Shown one piece after another: positions 32,929 to 40,895 of a DNA stretch of 64,000 bases. The DNA comes from Seribacter sp963934295 (GTDB taxonomy: Bacteria > Verrucomicrobiota > Verrucomicrobiia > Opitutales > Seribacteraceae). The notes below the pieces were generated by a model that was not told where the DNA came from, searched no databases, and saw nothing but the letters and a program-made list of their open reading frames with translations. Made by a program: the position numbers and the translations under genes. The stretch is from contig CAWVXY010000014.1 of the NCBI GenBank assembly GCA_963934295.1, positions 1-64,000 on the forward strand, given 5' to 3'. Position 1 is the first letter of the stretch. The number at the start of each line of letters is the position of its first letter.

Positions 32929-35055
32929 ATGAATTTCCCAAGAATTGTTTTTCTAATCTTTTTTTCATTTTCTTCCCATTTGCTGTTTGCCCAAAATGGA
33001 GACAAGGCAAATGAGAAAGATATAATTTCATCTTTAAACTGGAAGAAATGGTCGCCCGGTGTGGTTCCCGTTTTTACCCCGGCGGAATCTCTTGCTCAAT
33101 TCAAAGTAGCCCCGGGCTTCAAAGTTGAATTGGTTGTTTCTGAACCCATGGTCAAGGATCCGGTCTTTGTGGACTGGGACGACCAAGGGAGAATGTGGGT
33201 TGGTGAACTACGCACTTACATGATGGACCTGGACGGTACCGGAGAAAACGAACGGATGAGCCGGGTGATGGTATTGGAAGACACCGATCAGGACGGGGTT
33301 ATGGACAAGGCGACCCCCTTTGTGGATGACATGATTAATGTGCGCTGTATCGCTTTTGTGGATGATGGTGTATTAGTGGTGGAAACCGGGGGTCTTTGGC
33401 TTTGTAAGGATAATGATGGAGACTTGCGATGTGATGAACGGGAAAAACTGATCGATTTTGCCACCGCTGCCCAGAGTAATATTGAACATGCGGAGAATGC
33501 CCTTCATTTTGCACTCGATAATTGGATGTATAATTCAAAGTCATCAAGAAAATTAGCCTGGCGGAATGGAAAGCTAATTGAAATGCCCGCCAAAGGCCGT
33601 GGACAATGGGGTATGGGAAGTGATGCCTATGGACGCTTATATTTTAATGCCAACAGTAATTGGTTTGAAGTGGACTGGGCGACATACGACCGTCAGTGGC
33701 CAAGCAAAGGTTCCAGTGTGAAACCTCCGACCAATCGTGTGTTCGGAATTCGTCCAAATACCGCCTTGAACCGAAATTATCGTCCGGGTCGTATCTTGGC
33801 AGACGGTCGCGTAGCCAGTGTAACTACAATCAGTGGTTTGGCGGTCCACAGCCACGGAGCATACGGAAAAGATTGGGAGGGAGCGATTTTCTCGATGTCT
33901 CCGGGAACCAATACGGTGGGTGCCTTTCTCCCCGAAAAACCCTTTCCTGCGTCTGATCAATATGTTCATCAACTCTATCCCGATGCGGTTTGGAAAGAAC
34001 GGGAATTTCTTGCCAGTACGGATGAACGTTTCCGTCCGGTCAATGCATCCATGGGGCCGGATGGCTGTCTTTATGTGGTCGATTTTCACCGAGGCGTTAT
34101 TCAGCATAAGCGCTACCTGACTTCTTATTTACGTCGCCAGTCGGCTGAGCGACAACTGGATAAGCCGATCGGATTGGGCAGAATTTACCGGATTGTTCCG
34201 GAGGATCATAAAACGATTGATCCTCCATCCGATTTGGTGGCTGGTCTTTCCCACCCTCATCTTTGGTGGCGCCTGCGCTCCCAAAAACGGATCGTGGAAG
34301 GGGGGCGTCAGGATTTAGCAACGGATGTGCAAAAACTTGCTGACAATAAAAAAGCCAAATCCCATACCCGCGTGCATGCCATGTGGACTCTTGTCGGGCT
34401 CGGTAAACTGAAAGAAAAAACCGTTCGTCTTGCCATTGAGGATAACCATTGGTTTGTTGCCATGACCGGACTTCGCCTGGCAGGTGAGAGCAAAGGGGTT
34501 GCAGATTTCTTTCCCGATGAGTTTAAAGAATTAGCGGAAAAGGTGGTAGACCGTAAGAAGGTTCCTTCCACTCTGGCATCTTATGCCGGGATAATAAGCA
34601 AGTCCGGCTACCCCTCCCGTGCGGTCAAAACTTATAAAGATAAGGAAGCGGACTGGGTGAAAAAGGATAAGAATTTGCTCTCTGCCTACCGCAAAGGTCG
34701 CGATCAATACGCGGTTAGCTGTGGAGCCTGTCACCAGGCGGACGGGAAAGGCCTACCTAATATGGCACCCACGCTGGCCAAAAGTGATTGGGTGATTGGG
34801 GATGCCAAACGGTTGATCGGCGTGGCCGTTCATGGACTCATGGGACCGATTAAAGTGAATGGCAAACCGGTGGAAGGGGTTCCTCCCATCATGCCCCCGC
34901 ATGGCTTTATGAAGGATGAACAACTTGCTGGTATACTAACCTATGTTCGCAATGCGTGGGGCAACCGAGCAGGCTTAATTTCCACCGAAGATATTACCGG
35001 ATACCGGAAAACCGAATCCGCTCGGGTTGCTCCCTGGACGGAAGCGGAATTTTAA
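32929..35055 (+). CDS. Secreted sorbosone-dehydrogenase-like propeller fused to cytochrome c domain
   Basis: From the ATG at 32929 (708 residues) the protein opens with a signal peptide (IVFLIFFSFSSHLLFAQ). Residues about 60-430 form the propeller (FVDWDDQGRMWVGELRTYM, EDTDQDGVMDKATPFVDD, NASMGPDGCLYVVDFHRGV). A short helical HEAT-like region follows, then a C-terminal cytochrome c domain with CGACHQADGKGLP near residue 600, GPIKVNGKPVEGV and a ligand-containing MPPHGFM. It probably oxidises a sugar in the periplasm and passes electrons to the attached heme. It sits 84 bp after the Gfo/Idh gene. The same domains occur as two separate proteins at 39399-42046. Confidence 0.92.
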   Translation: MNFPRIVFLIFFSFSSHLLFAQNGDKANEKDIISSLNWKKWSPGVVPVFTPAESLAQFKVAPGFKVELVVSEPMVKDPVFVDWDDQGRMWVGELRTYMMDLDGTGENERMSRVMVLEDTDQDGVMDKATPFVDDMINVRCIAFVDDGVLVVETGGLWLCKDNDGDLRCDEREKLIDFATAAQSNIEHAENALHFALDNWMYNSKSSRKLAWRNGKLIEMPAKGRGQWGMGSDAYGRLYFNANSNWFEVDWATYDRQWPSKGSSVKPPTNRVFGIRPNTALNRNYRPGRILADGRVASVTTISGLAVHSHGAYGKDWEGAIFSMSPGTNTVGAFLPEKPFPASDQYVHQLYPDAVWKEREFLASTDERFRPVNASMGPDGCLYVVDFHRGVIQHKRYLTSYLRRQSAERQLDKPIGLGRIYRIVPEDHKTIDPPSDLVAGLSHPHLWWRLRSQKRIVEGGRQDLATDVQKLADNKKAKSHTRVHAMWTLVGLGKLKEKTVRLAIEDNHWFVAMTGLRLAGESKGVADFFPDEFKELAEKVVDRKKVPSTLASYAGIISKSGYPSRAVKTYKDKEADWVKKDKNLLSAYRKGRDQYAVSCGACHQADGKGLPNMAPTLAKSDWVIGDAKRLIGVAVHGLMGPIKVNGKPVEGVPPIMPPHGFMKDEQLAGILTYVRNAWGNRAGLISTEDITGYRKTESARVAPWTEAEF

Positions 35056-35100
35056 ATTTCCTTTTCTTTTTTTTTAGAAGAGACCGCTCTTTATTCCCCT

Positions 35101-35227
35101 GTCATCGCGAGGGCACAAGGCCGTGGCAACCCACTGTGAACCAGTAAGTGAACAGACAAGTCGACCGCGTCCCCCGAGACACGATGGATTGCTGCGTTCG
35201 TCGCTTGCGCTCCCTCCTCGCAATGAC
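35101..35227 (+). repeat. Palindromic repeat element, copy 1
   Basis: The 127-bp unit begins GTCATCGCGAGG and ends CCTCGCAATGAC, which are inverted copies with one mismatch. Its 5' arm (GTGGCAACCCACTGTG) and the complement of its 3' arm (GCAGCAATCCATCGTG) also pair, so the whole element can fold into a long imperfect hairpin. It shares the internal block CGTCCCCCGAGACACGATGG with copy 2. Such GTCATnGCGAGG...GGCAATCC elements resemble small non-autonomous palindromic repeats seen in many bacterial genomes. Confidence 0.85.
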
Positions 35228-35274
35228 AACGAGTGTGTGGTTAATGAAATGAACGATCCACCCTCTAGAGTCTT

Positions 35275-35401
35275 GTCATCGCGAGGGCTGAAAGCCCGTG
35301 GCGATCCACTGTGCACTAGTAAGCGTAGAGACAAGTCAACCACGTCCCCCGAGACACGATGGATTGCCACGTCGCTCGCTTCGCTCTCTCCTCGCAATGA
35401 C
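35275..35401 (+). repeat. Palindromic repeat element, copy 2
   Basis: This is the same length (127 bp) and orientation as copy 1, with termini GTCATCGCGAGG and CCTCGCAATGAC. Next to the left terminus is a small perfect hairpin GGGCT-gaa-AGCCC. The arms GTGGCGATCCACTGTG and (complement) GTGGCAATCCATCGTG pair closely. The right half (CGTCCCCCGAGACACGATGG) is identical to copy 1. Confidence 0.85.
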
Positions 35402-35536
35402 AATGTGTGGGTAGCCTTTGAAGTTCCCACTTCATTTTTTACTTTTGGTACCTCAGCAATTTTATTGATAATTAGCACCAACCTCCTCAAGTTTGATTTG
35501 TAACCTCATTACCAACATATTTCCTACTTCAAAATT

Positions 35537-36445
35537 ATGAAAACGAATCGAAGAACCCTTCTTAAAACGGCCGCATCGACCGCGATTGCGGGTACTTTAC
35601 TGACCGCTCCAATACCTGCCCGTGCCCAATCTCCGATGGATCAGGCAAATCCGAAATTCCGGATTAAAAACGGGCGGATCAAACAATCCATCATGGGCTG
35701 GACCTTCAATCCGATGCCCACTCCCGAACTGGCGAAGCTTTGCAAGGAGGTCGGTCTGGTAGCGATGGAAGGAATTCCCCCCAAGTATTATCCAATGATC
35801 AAGGAACTGGGTCTGGATATTTCGCTGGTGGGGAGTCATGGATTTAAAAAAGGCCCGGTGGACCCGGCCAATCACGGGGAGTGTGTGCAAAAACTAACCG
35901 AGGCAATCGAGCTTTGTGCCACTGCCGGGTACAAGCGGGTGATTACTTTCACGGGAATGAAAGCGGAGGGGATTAACGATGAAGAGGCGGAGGAGAACTG
36001 TATAGCCTGCTGGAAAAAAGTGCTTCCGATTGCGGAGAAAAATAAGATCACTCTTTGCCTGGAACATTTAAATTCCCGGGACGACAGTCACCCGATGAAA
36101 GGACATCCCGGATATTTTGGGGATAATGTCGATCATTGCGTGAAGATGATCAACAGAATTGGTTCAAGCTCATTTAAATTACTCTTTGATGTTTACCATG
36201 TGCAGGTAATGAATGGGGATGTGATCCGACGTATTGACCAATACAAGGAGGTAATCGGACATTATCACACCGCCGGCAATCCCGGTCGGGCGGAGCTCGA
36301 TGATAAGCAGGAAATCAATTATCCGGGGGTGATGAATGCGATCGTAAATACTGGGTACGATGGATATGTCGCTCAGGAATTCATCCCGACATGGGAGGAC
36401 AAGGCACTTGCCCTAAGGCATGCCGCGGAAGTTTGCGATGTTTAA
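35537..36445 (+). CDS. Hydroxypyruvate isomerase-like TIM barrel protein, Tat-exported
   Basis: The 302-residue protein starts with a twin-arginine leader (NRRTLLKTAASTAIAGTLL, cleavage near ARAQS). The mature part is a xylose-isomerase-like TIM barrel of the hydroxypyruvate-isomerase type: LAKLCKEVGLVAMEGIPP, GYKRVITFTGM, ITLCLEHLNSRDD with metal-ligand Glu, FKLLFDVYHVQVMNGD with Asp/His, and GHYHTAGNPGRAELDD. Tat export of a metal-dependent TIM barrel suits folding in the cytoplasm before export. Substrate unknown; it may process a sugar outside the cytoplasm. The gene and the heme A synthase gene are bracketed by palindromic repeat copies. Confidence 0.88.
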   Translation: MKTNRRTLLKTAASTAIAGTLLTAPIPARAQSPMDQANPKFRIKNGRIKQSIMGWTFNPMPTPELAKLCKEVGLVAMEGIPPKYYPMIKELGLDISLVGSHGFKKGPVDPANHGECVQKLTEAIELCATAGYKRVITFTGMKAEGINDEEAEENCIACWKKVLPIAEKNKITLCLEHLNSRDDSHPMKGHPGYFGDNVDHCVKMINRIGSSSFKLLFDVYHVQVMNGDVIRRIDQYKEVIGHYHTAGNPGRAELDDKQEINYPGVMNAIVNTGYDGYVAQEFIPTWEDKALALRHAAEVCDV

Positions 36446-36479
36446 AATGTATTAAAGTTTGAGAGCCTGTGTGAAATAG

Positions 36480-36495
36480 ATAGGTTAAAACCTAT
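36480..36495. promoter_or_regulatory. Inverted repeat upstream of heme A synthase gene
   Basis: ATAGGTT-AA-AACCTAT is a perfect 7-bp inverted repeat with a 2-bp centre, 31 bp before the ATG at 36527. It has the shape of a repressor operator. No companion site or clear promoter hexamers are seen. Confidence 0.35.
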
Positions 36496-36526
36496 TACTT
36501 CTTCTTTTTACTAATCCCAAAAAAAC

Positions 36527-37576
36527 ATGTCCAATAACATAAACCCACAAAAATACTGGCTCCGCTCGGTTTGTCTGAGTGTGGTGATTATCTTGGTTGT
36601 GGGCGGGATCACCCGGCTGACTGGTTCCGGACTATCCATGGTGGACTGGCGACCAATCGCGGGAATTCTTCCCCCGATCACTGATGCTCAGTGGGATGAG
36701 GTGTTCGGGATGTACCAAGGTTCTCCCGAATATCAGAAGGTAAATAAAGGGATGAGTCTGGACGAATTTAAATTCATCTTTTTTTGGGAATACCTGCACC
36801 GAATACTGGGACGGATTGTGGGTTTGCTCTGCTTGGTTCCATTCCTCTGGTTTTTACTTCGTGGCCAATTGAGAGGTGGGCTAAAGGCCAAGGGATTATG
36901 CCTCAATATATTAGTGATTACCCAGGGATTGATGGGGTGGTATATGGTAAAGAGTGGACTAGTGAATGTTCCGGAGGTTAGCCATTACCGGTTAGCGGCT
37001 CATCTCAGCTTGGCTTTTTCTGTTTTTGGATTGGCTTGGTGGATGTTGCTCGATTTGGACAAAGAACAGGGTTCCCCAAGCGATAGCAATGCGGTTTCCT
37101 ATCGCCCTTGGGCAATCGGGTTTTTACTTCTTCTCTGTGCTCAGATTGCATATGGTGCATTTGTATCCGGGATGAAGGCGGGGTATGGATTTAATACTTT
37201 TCCCATGATGGGGAATGAGTGGAAACCGGATGGTCTGTTTGGCCTGACCCCGTACTGGAAAAATTTTGTGGAGGATAAATTTTCCGTTCAATTCATCCAT
37301 CGGTGGATGGGGACGATTTTGACCACTGGATTACTCGTTCTGGGGTGGAAAGCATACCGGAGTGGATTATTATCAAGTTTGCAGACGCGGAGAATGAAAT
37401 GGGTGATTGGGTTGGTAAGCGTGCAGTTTTTACTCGGGGTTTCCACGATTCTACTGATCGTGCAGTATCAGGTATCCCTTCCGGTGATTCATCAATTGGT
37501 GGCCCTGTTCTTATTTGCTGCCTTGCTTGGATGGATACACTCTTTGAATTCAAGACAGTTTACCAAGGCAGGCTAG
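36527..37576 (+). CDS. ctaA: Heme A synthase (COX15/CtaA)
   Basis: The 349-residue integral membrane protein has about eight helices and the COX15 signatures GGITRLTGSGLSMVDWRPI near the N-terminus, FIFFWEYLHRILGRIVGL, HYRLAAHLSLAFSVFGLAW, FVSGMKAGYGFNTFPMMGN and FIHRWMGTILT, with histidines of both heme sites (EYLHR, HYRL/AAH, FIHR, VIHQ). It converts heme O to heme A for cytochrome aa3-type oxidases, which shows that the organism respires oxygen with a heme-A oxidase. No oxidase subunit, assembly factor or heme O synthase gene is adjacent, which is unusual for bacteria. Confidence 0.94.
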   Translation: MSNNINPQKYWLRSVCLSVVIILVVGGITRLTGSGLSMVDWRPIAGILPPITDAQWDEVFGMYQGSPEYQKVNKGMSLDEFKFIFFWEYLHRILGRIVGLLCLVPFLWFLLRGQLRGGLKAKGLCLNILVITQGLMGWYMVKSGLVNVPEVSHYRLAAHLSLAFSVFGLAWWMLLDLDKEQGSPSDSNAVSYRPWAIGFLLLLCAQIAYGAFVSGMKAGYGFNTFPMMGNEWKPDGLFGLTPYWKNFVEDKFSVQFIHRWMGTILTTGLLVLGWKAYRSGLLSSLQTRRMKWVIGLVSVQFLLGVSTILLIVQYQVSLPVIHQLVALFLFAALLGWIHSLNSRQFTKAG

Positions 37577-37671
37577 CAACTTGGGATTTCTTACCCTTTG
37601 AACATTATTTCTCGCAACAATATCGGGGCACGAAGAATGATCTCCTATAGTTTTTTAGTTCCCCCCATCCT

Positions 37672-37800
37672 GTTATCGCGAGGGCGAAGCCCCTGGCGAT
37701 CCTGGGTGACCCCGGGAGCGAAGGGATAAGCCAGGCGGGACGAGTCTATTCCATTCAATGGATTACCGCATCGGTCGCTCTGCACCCTCCTCGTAAGGAA
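37672..37800 (+). repeat. Palindromic repeat element, diverged copy 3
   Basis: A 129-bp unit begins GTTATCGCGAGG and ends CCTCGTAAGGAA, corresponding to the termini of copies 1 and 2 with several substitutions. The left small hairpin is kept as GGGC-gaa-GCCC, followed by CTGGCGATCC, and the right half retains AATGGATTACCGC and GGTCGCTC. The orientation is the same as in the other copies. It lies just before the stop of the minus-strand esterase gene. Confidence 0.7.
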
Positions 37801-37827
37801 AATACGTCAACACAAAGGCTGATTTGT

Positions 37828-39279
37828 TTACCAATCGTCGGTTCGAAAGGGACCTGCTGGCATACCTTCTTTATTGTAGAGGTTGGCGTCTGCCGGATTC
37901 ATGGTGAAAGCGTACCGAGCAGCGACCGGAGTCTTGACTGCCTTGGAACTGAGCACAACCTGGCCACCGACAATCTTGGCATCGGCCCAGTGCCATTTTT
38001 TATCAGCTCCGGCAATGGAGAAGTGTTTTAGGGTGCCGTCCGCAATCTCTTTGGTTGGTTCGAGTTTTTCTTTTTTTCCTACCATTAAACCCTTGCCTAC
38101 ATTTTTGAAAGAAAGGTGGATTTGATTTCCCTTTATTTTATGACTGGAATAAAGGGGGCCTGATGGAACCATATTCTTTTTATCGTAGGTTTGATGAAGG
38201 GCCCACTGAGCAAGGCGTCCGCCGACATCCTGTTTATTCTTAGGGTGTATGTCATTTGGATTATGAGCATCTGCCAGATCAATAATCACAGCCATACCGG
38301 TGTGTTTCAGATCAAGAGCCTGGGTTTGGGCTTCGCGAATTTTGGCCCATCCGTCTCCACCGCCCGGTGTGGTGCCGGGTTGTTTCCAATTGCACAATTG
38401 TACCCAGTAAAATCCAAGGTTTGGGTTTTGAAAGGCTTTTCTCCATCCTTTAACAAGGGCGTGTTTCTTTTGGTAGTAGGATATGCCTTCTCCACCATTG
38501 GATTCGCCCTGATACCAAATGGCACCTCTCATTGCGTAGGGAGTTAGAGGATGAACCATGGAATTATAGATGGCAGATGGTGATGCTCCACCCACTTTTT
38601 TATCTGCAGTGTAAGCGGCAACACTCTTGGCCTGTTCGGAGAGTTCGGGTACTGATTTGAAACCGTCGAGTGTGGTCCAAGGTTCAATTCGGGTACCTCC
38701 CCAATTTGATCCAACCAAGCCGACCGGTATATTAAGTTCTTTATAGAGACGCCGTCCAAAGTAGTATCCGGTGGCACTAAAACTGGCGATGGTGGATGGG
38801 GAACATACTTTCCATTCTCCCTTTCCTTTATCCTGGGGTAGGGGATGAACAGTATGTCCGGGAACATCGAATAAGCGGATGGCCGAGTGGTTGGACGCGG
38901 CAATTTCCTCTTTACCATTGGCGCATTGAGCGACTTTCCATTCCATGTTGGACTGCCCTGAACAGATCCAGACTTCTCCAACCAAAATATTTTCCAACTT
39001 GATCTCGTTGTTTCCTTTTACAGTGAGATTGGAAGGTTTGGCATTTGCCTTAAGCTTGTCGAGTTTGAGCATCCATTTTCCGTTCTTTCCCACGGTTGCT
39101 GATTTGGACTGTCCGGCAAAGGTAACCGTAATTTTTTCTCCTTTTTCGCCCCAGCCCCAAATAGGAACAGGCAGATCACGCTGGAGTACCATATGATTTC
39201 CAATTACCGGGGGGAGGGAGACCGCAAAGGCGGAGATCATTGGCAAGAGCAGACAAAGAAGTGCTGTGATAAATCGCAT
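37828..39279 (-). CDS. Sialate O-acetylesterase-like (SASA domain) secreted esterase
   Basis: The 483-residue protein has a signal peptide (MRFITALLCLLLPMISAFA). It opens with a beta domain (SLPPVIGNHMVLQRDLPVPIW reads as two adjacent family pieces) and then the SGNH-type hydrolase motifs: GQSNMEWKVAQC with the nucleophile Ser near residue 110, GSNWGGTRIEPW, GAIWYQGESNGGEG, and an Asp-His pair in DLADAHNPNDIHP. The enzyme class removes O-acetyl groups from sialic acids or other decorated sugars such as xylan and algal glycans. A related but longer enzyme is encoded at 47756. Confidence 0.92.
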   Translation of the reverse strand: MRFITALLCLLLPMISAFAVSLPPVIGNHMVLQRDLPVPIWGWGEKGEKITVTFAGQSKSATVGKNGKWMLKLDKLKANAKPSNLTVKGNNEIKLENILVGEVWICSGQSNMEWKVAQCANGKEEIAASNHSAIRLFDVPGHTVHPLPQDKGKGEWKVCSPSTIASFSATGYYFGRRLYKELNIPVGLVGSNWGGTRIEPWTTLDGFKSVPELSEQAKSVAAYTADKKVGGASPSAIYNSMVHPLTPYAMRGAIWYQGESNGGEGISYYQKKHALVKGWRKAFQNPNLGFYWVQLCNWKQPGTTPGGGDGWAKIREAQTQALDLKHTGMAVIIDLADAHNPNDIHPKNKQDVGGRLAQWALHQTYDKKNMVPSGPLYSSHKIKGNQIHLSFKNVGKGLMVGKKEKLEPTKEIADGTLKHFSIAGADKKWHWADAKIVGGQVVLSSKAVKTPVAARYAFTMNPADANLYNKEGMPAGPFRTDDW

Positions 39280-39398
39280 GGTAAGGAGACGGGTTATGGG
39301 TTAGGTTAATGGAATCAACCTACGCAATAACGAATCCGGTCGAGTCCAATCAATTAAAAAAAGTGGATCGTATGAAGAAAATTTTACCAACGAATTAG

Positions 39399-40895
39399 TT
39401 ATTTTTTCGGTTTTTTGATCTGGAGTGGGTCTGGAGGGGTATTCCTAAGCAAGCGATTAAGGGTGTAGGCTATATAATTATTATTGAGCTTATGCCCATC
39501 CTTGGAAGTTAATTCCTGAACCTTTACCTCGTGGATATGCCATGGTTTGAGTTCTGCGAGCTCAATTTTTACCACTTTTGCATTTTTGGAAATATGGATA
39601 TTATTAACTTCAACTTTTTCTTCAGCGGACCGGGGGGAACCATATGCTTTACGGTATTCAAAGAAATAGCGGAAGAAGGGCCAGGTTTCTTTTTTCTGAG
39701 CATTTTCCCGGCTGACTGGTTGTGTGAAAGTAAATTGAAAGCCATCTTCAGTTAGTTCCATCTTCTGAATTTCGAAGGGTATTTTTCCATTCCATGAAAC
39801 TTGTTGAATTCCCTGTCCGCCAGCCCATGTATGCTTGGTTTGGCCAACAAAAAGACTGCCGTCGGGAGCCCAGGCCATTCGATTGCATCCACGTCCAAGG
39901 GGCGCGCCATCAATAAAGGGAACGCATGCACCCTGCAGTTCGCCGTCCACATCCTCGAGCATGACCCGGACAATCCGGGGCTTATTCATCTCTCCCACCA
40001 GGAGCTGTCCGGTGAAGGGACCAAAGTTGGCGTTTTCTGAAATGGCGAGGACTTCAGTGGGAGAGTTGGCCATCGTGCCATGAGGGAAAACGACACAGGC
40101 ACGAGTTCGAAGCTTGGCCAGTTTTTCTACCGGGCTGTCAACTGGAACTTCATTAAAACCCGGTTTCCATGCCAGGCTTGCAGCGTGTCCATAAAAACGA
40201 TCTTGTTGAACATGAAAGAGCTTGCTGGAACCGACCCAGTCTCCTTGATTGTCGGTAACGAAGAGATTGCCCTTCAGATCAAATCCCAGTCCGTTGGGAG
40301 TGCGGTGTCCATAGCTGTAGGGAATGGTTTTACCCTCAGGAGTGAACTTCATAACGCAACCGCGGTAGGGGGCAGAGGAATGCATCCGTCCGGGTCTGCC
40401 TTTTTCGTTAAAAGTTCCTCGAGTGATTGAACGTACGCCATCTCCCGAAGACCCTGTTCCGAGGGCAAAGAAGTAATTTCCCTGAGTATCCCGTACCGGC
40501 GTAAAATTGAATTCATGGTAATTTCCTGACATCCCAAACTGGTCGGTTACGACTTCATAGTCATCCGCTTTGCCATCTCCATCGAGATCACGAATACGGG
40601 TTAGTTCGGGTCTTTGGGTGACAATGAGTTCGGTGTTTGAAAGTGCAAGCACACCGAGCGGGTTGTGCAGACCCTCGGCAAATAATTCCCATTTACCCTC
40701 TTTATTATCGCGAAAAAAGATCTCACCGCTGGGTAAACAAACCACGAGTTTACCATTGGGAAGAAAAGTGAGTCCATCAATCTGAATATTTTTAAATTTG
40801 GTGGGTGGGGGCGGAATATCTATAACTGAATACTGAGGGGCGGTTTCAGAAAAAACAGTAGATGCAAGTAGGAGATAAAATAAAATAAATTTCAT
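39399..40895 (-). CDS. Secreted sorbosone-dehydrogenase-like beta-propeller protein (no heme)
   Basis: The 498-residue protein has a signal peptide (MKFILFYLLLASTVFS) and a beta propeller with EGLHNPLGVLALSNTELIV, RIRDLDGDGKADDYEVV, YSYGHRTPNGLGFDLKGNLF, and MAWAPDGSLFVGQ. No CxxCH is present. A C-terminal Fn3-like part (about 390-480) carries FTFTQPVSRENA and HIHEVKVQELTS. Its ATG shares one base with the stop of the upstream cytochrome gene (TAATG), so the two are coupled. Together they reproduce as two polypeptides what the 32929-35055 gene encodes as one. A role in periplasmic sugar oxidation is inferred. Confidence 0.87.
   Translation of the reverse strand: MKFILFYLLLASTVFSETAPQYSVIDIPPPPTKFKNIQIDGLTFLPNGKLVVCLPSGEIFFRDNKEGKWELFAEGLHNPLGVLALSNTELIVTQRPELTRIRDLDGDGKADDYEVVTDQFGMSGNYHEFNFTPVRDTQGNYFFALGTGSSGDGVRSITRGTFNEKGRPGRMHSSAPYRGCVMKFTPEGKTIPYSYGHRTPNGLGFDLKGNLFVTDNQGDWVGSSKLFHVQQDRFYGHAASLAWKPGFNEVPVDSPVEKLAKLRTRACVVFPHGTMANSPTEVLAISENANFGPFTGQLLVGEMNKPRIVRVMLEDVDGELQGACVPFIDGAPLGRGCNRMAWAPDGSLFVGQTKHTWAGGQGIQQVSWNGKIPFEIQKMELTEDGFQFTFTQPVSRENAQKKETWPFFRYFFEYRKAYGSPRSAEEKVEVNNIHISKNAKVVKIELAELKPWHIHEVKVQELTSKDGHKLNNNYIAYTLNRLLRNTPPDPLQIKKPKK

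Larger units (their letters stand above)
35056..35536. other. 481-bp intergenic region carrying two palindromic repeat copies
   Basis: No protein gene is credible here. The stretch starts with a T-rich tract after the dehydrogenase stop (35060-35076, possible weak terminator tail), holds two 127-bp repeat copies at 35101-35227 and 35275-35401 separated by 47 bp, and ends with about 135 bp of AT-rich DNA that should contain the promoter for the gene at 35537. A 138-codon minus-strand open frame across it is produced by the repeats. Confidence 0.75.

Noticed and set aside
33637..34107. 156-codon minus-strand frame inside the propeller-cytochrome gene
   Set aside because: The plus-strand protein is continuous and family-typical across this stretch; the reverse frame has no support.
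35101..35401. Possible CRISPR array because of evenly repeated segments
   Set aside because: Only two 127-bp units with one 47-bp interval occur, units are palindromic over their whole length, and no cas gene is nearby.
35074..35490. 138-codon minus-strand open frame between the dehydrogenase and TIM-barrel genes
   Set aside because: It is made of the two palindromic repeat copies (recurring LSLRGxS blocks), has no family resemblance and would be antisense to the repeats' structure.
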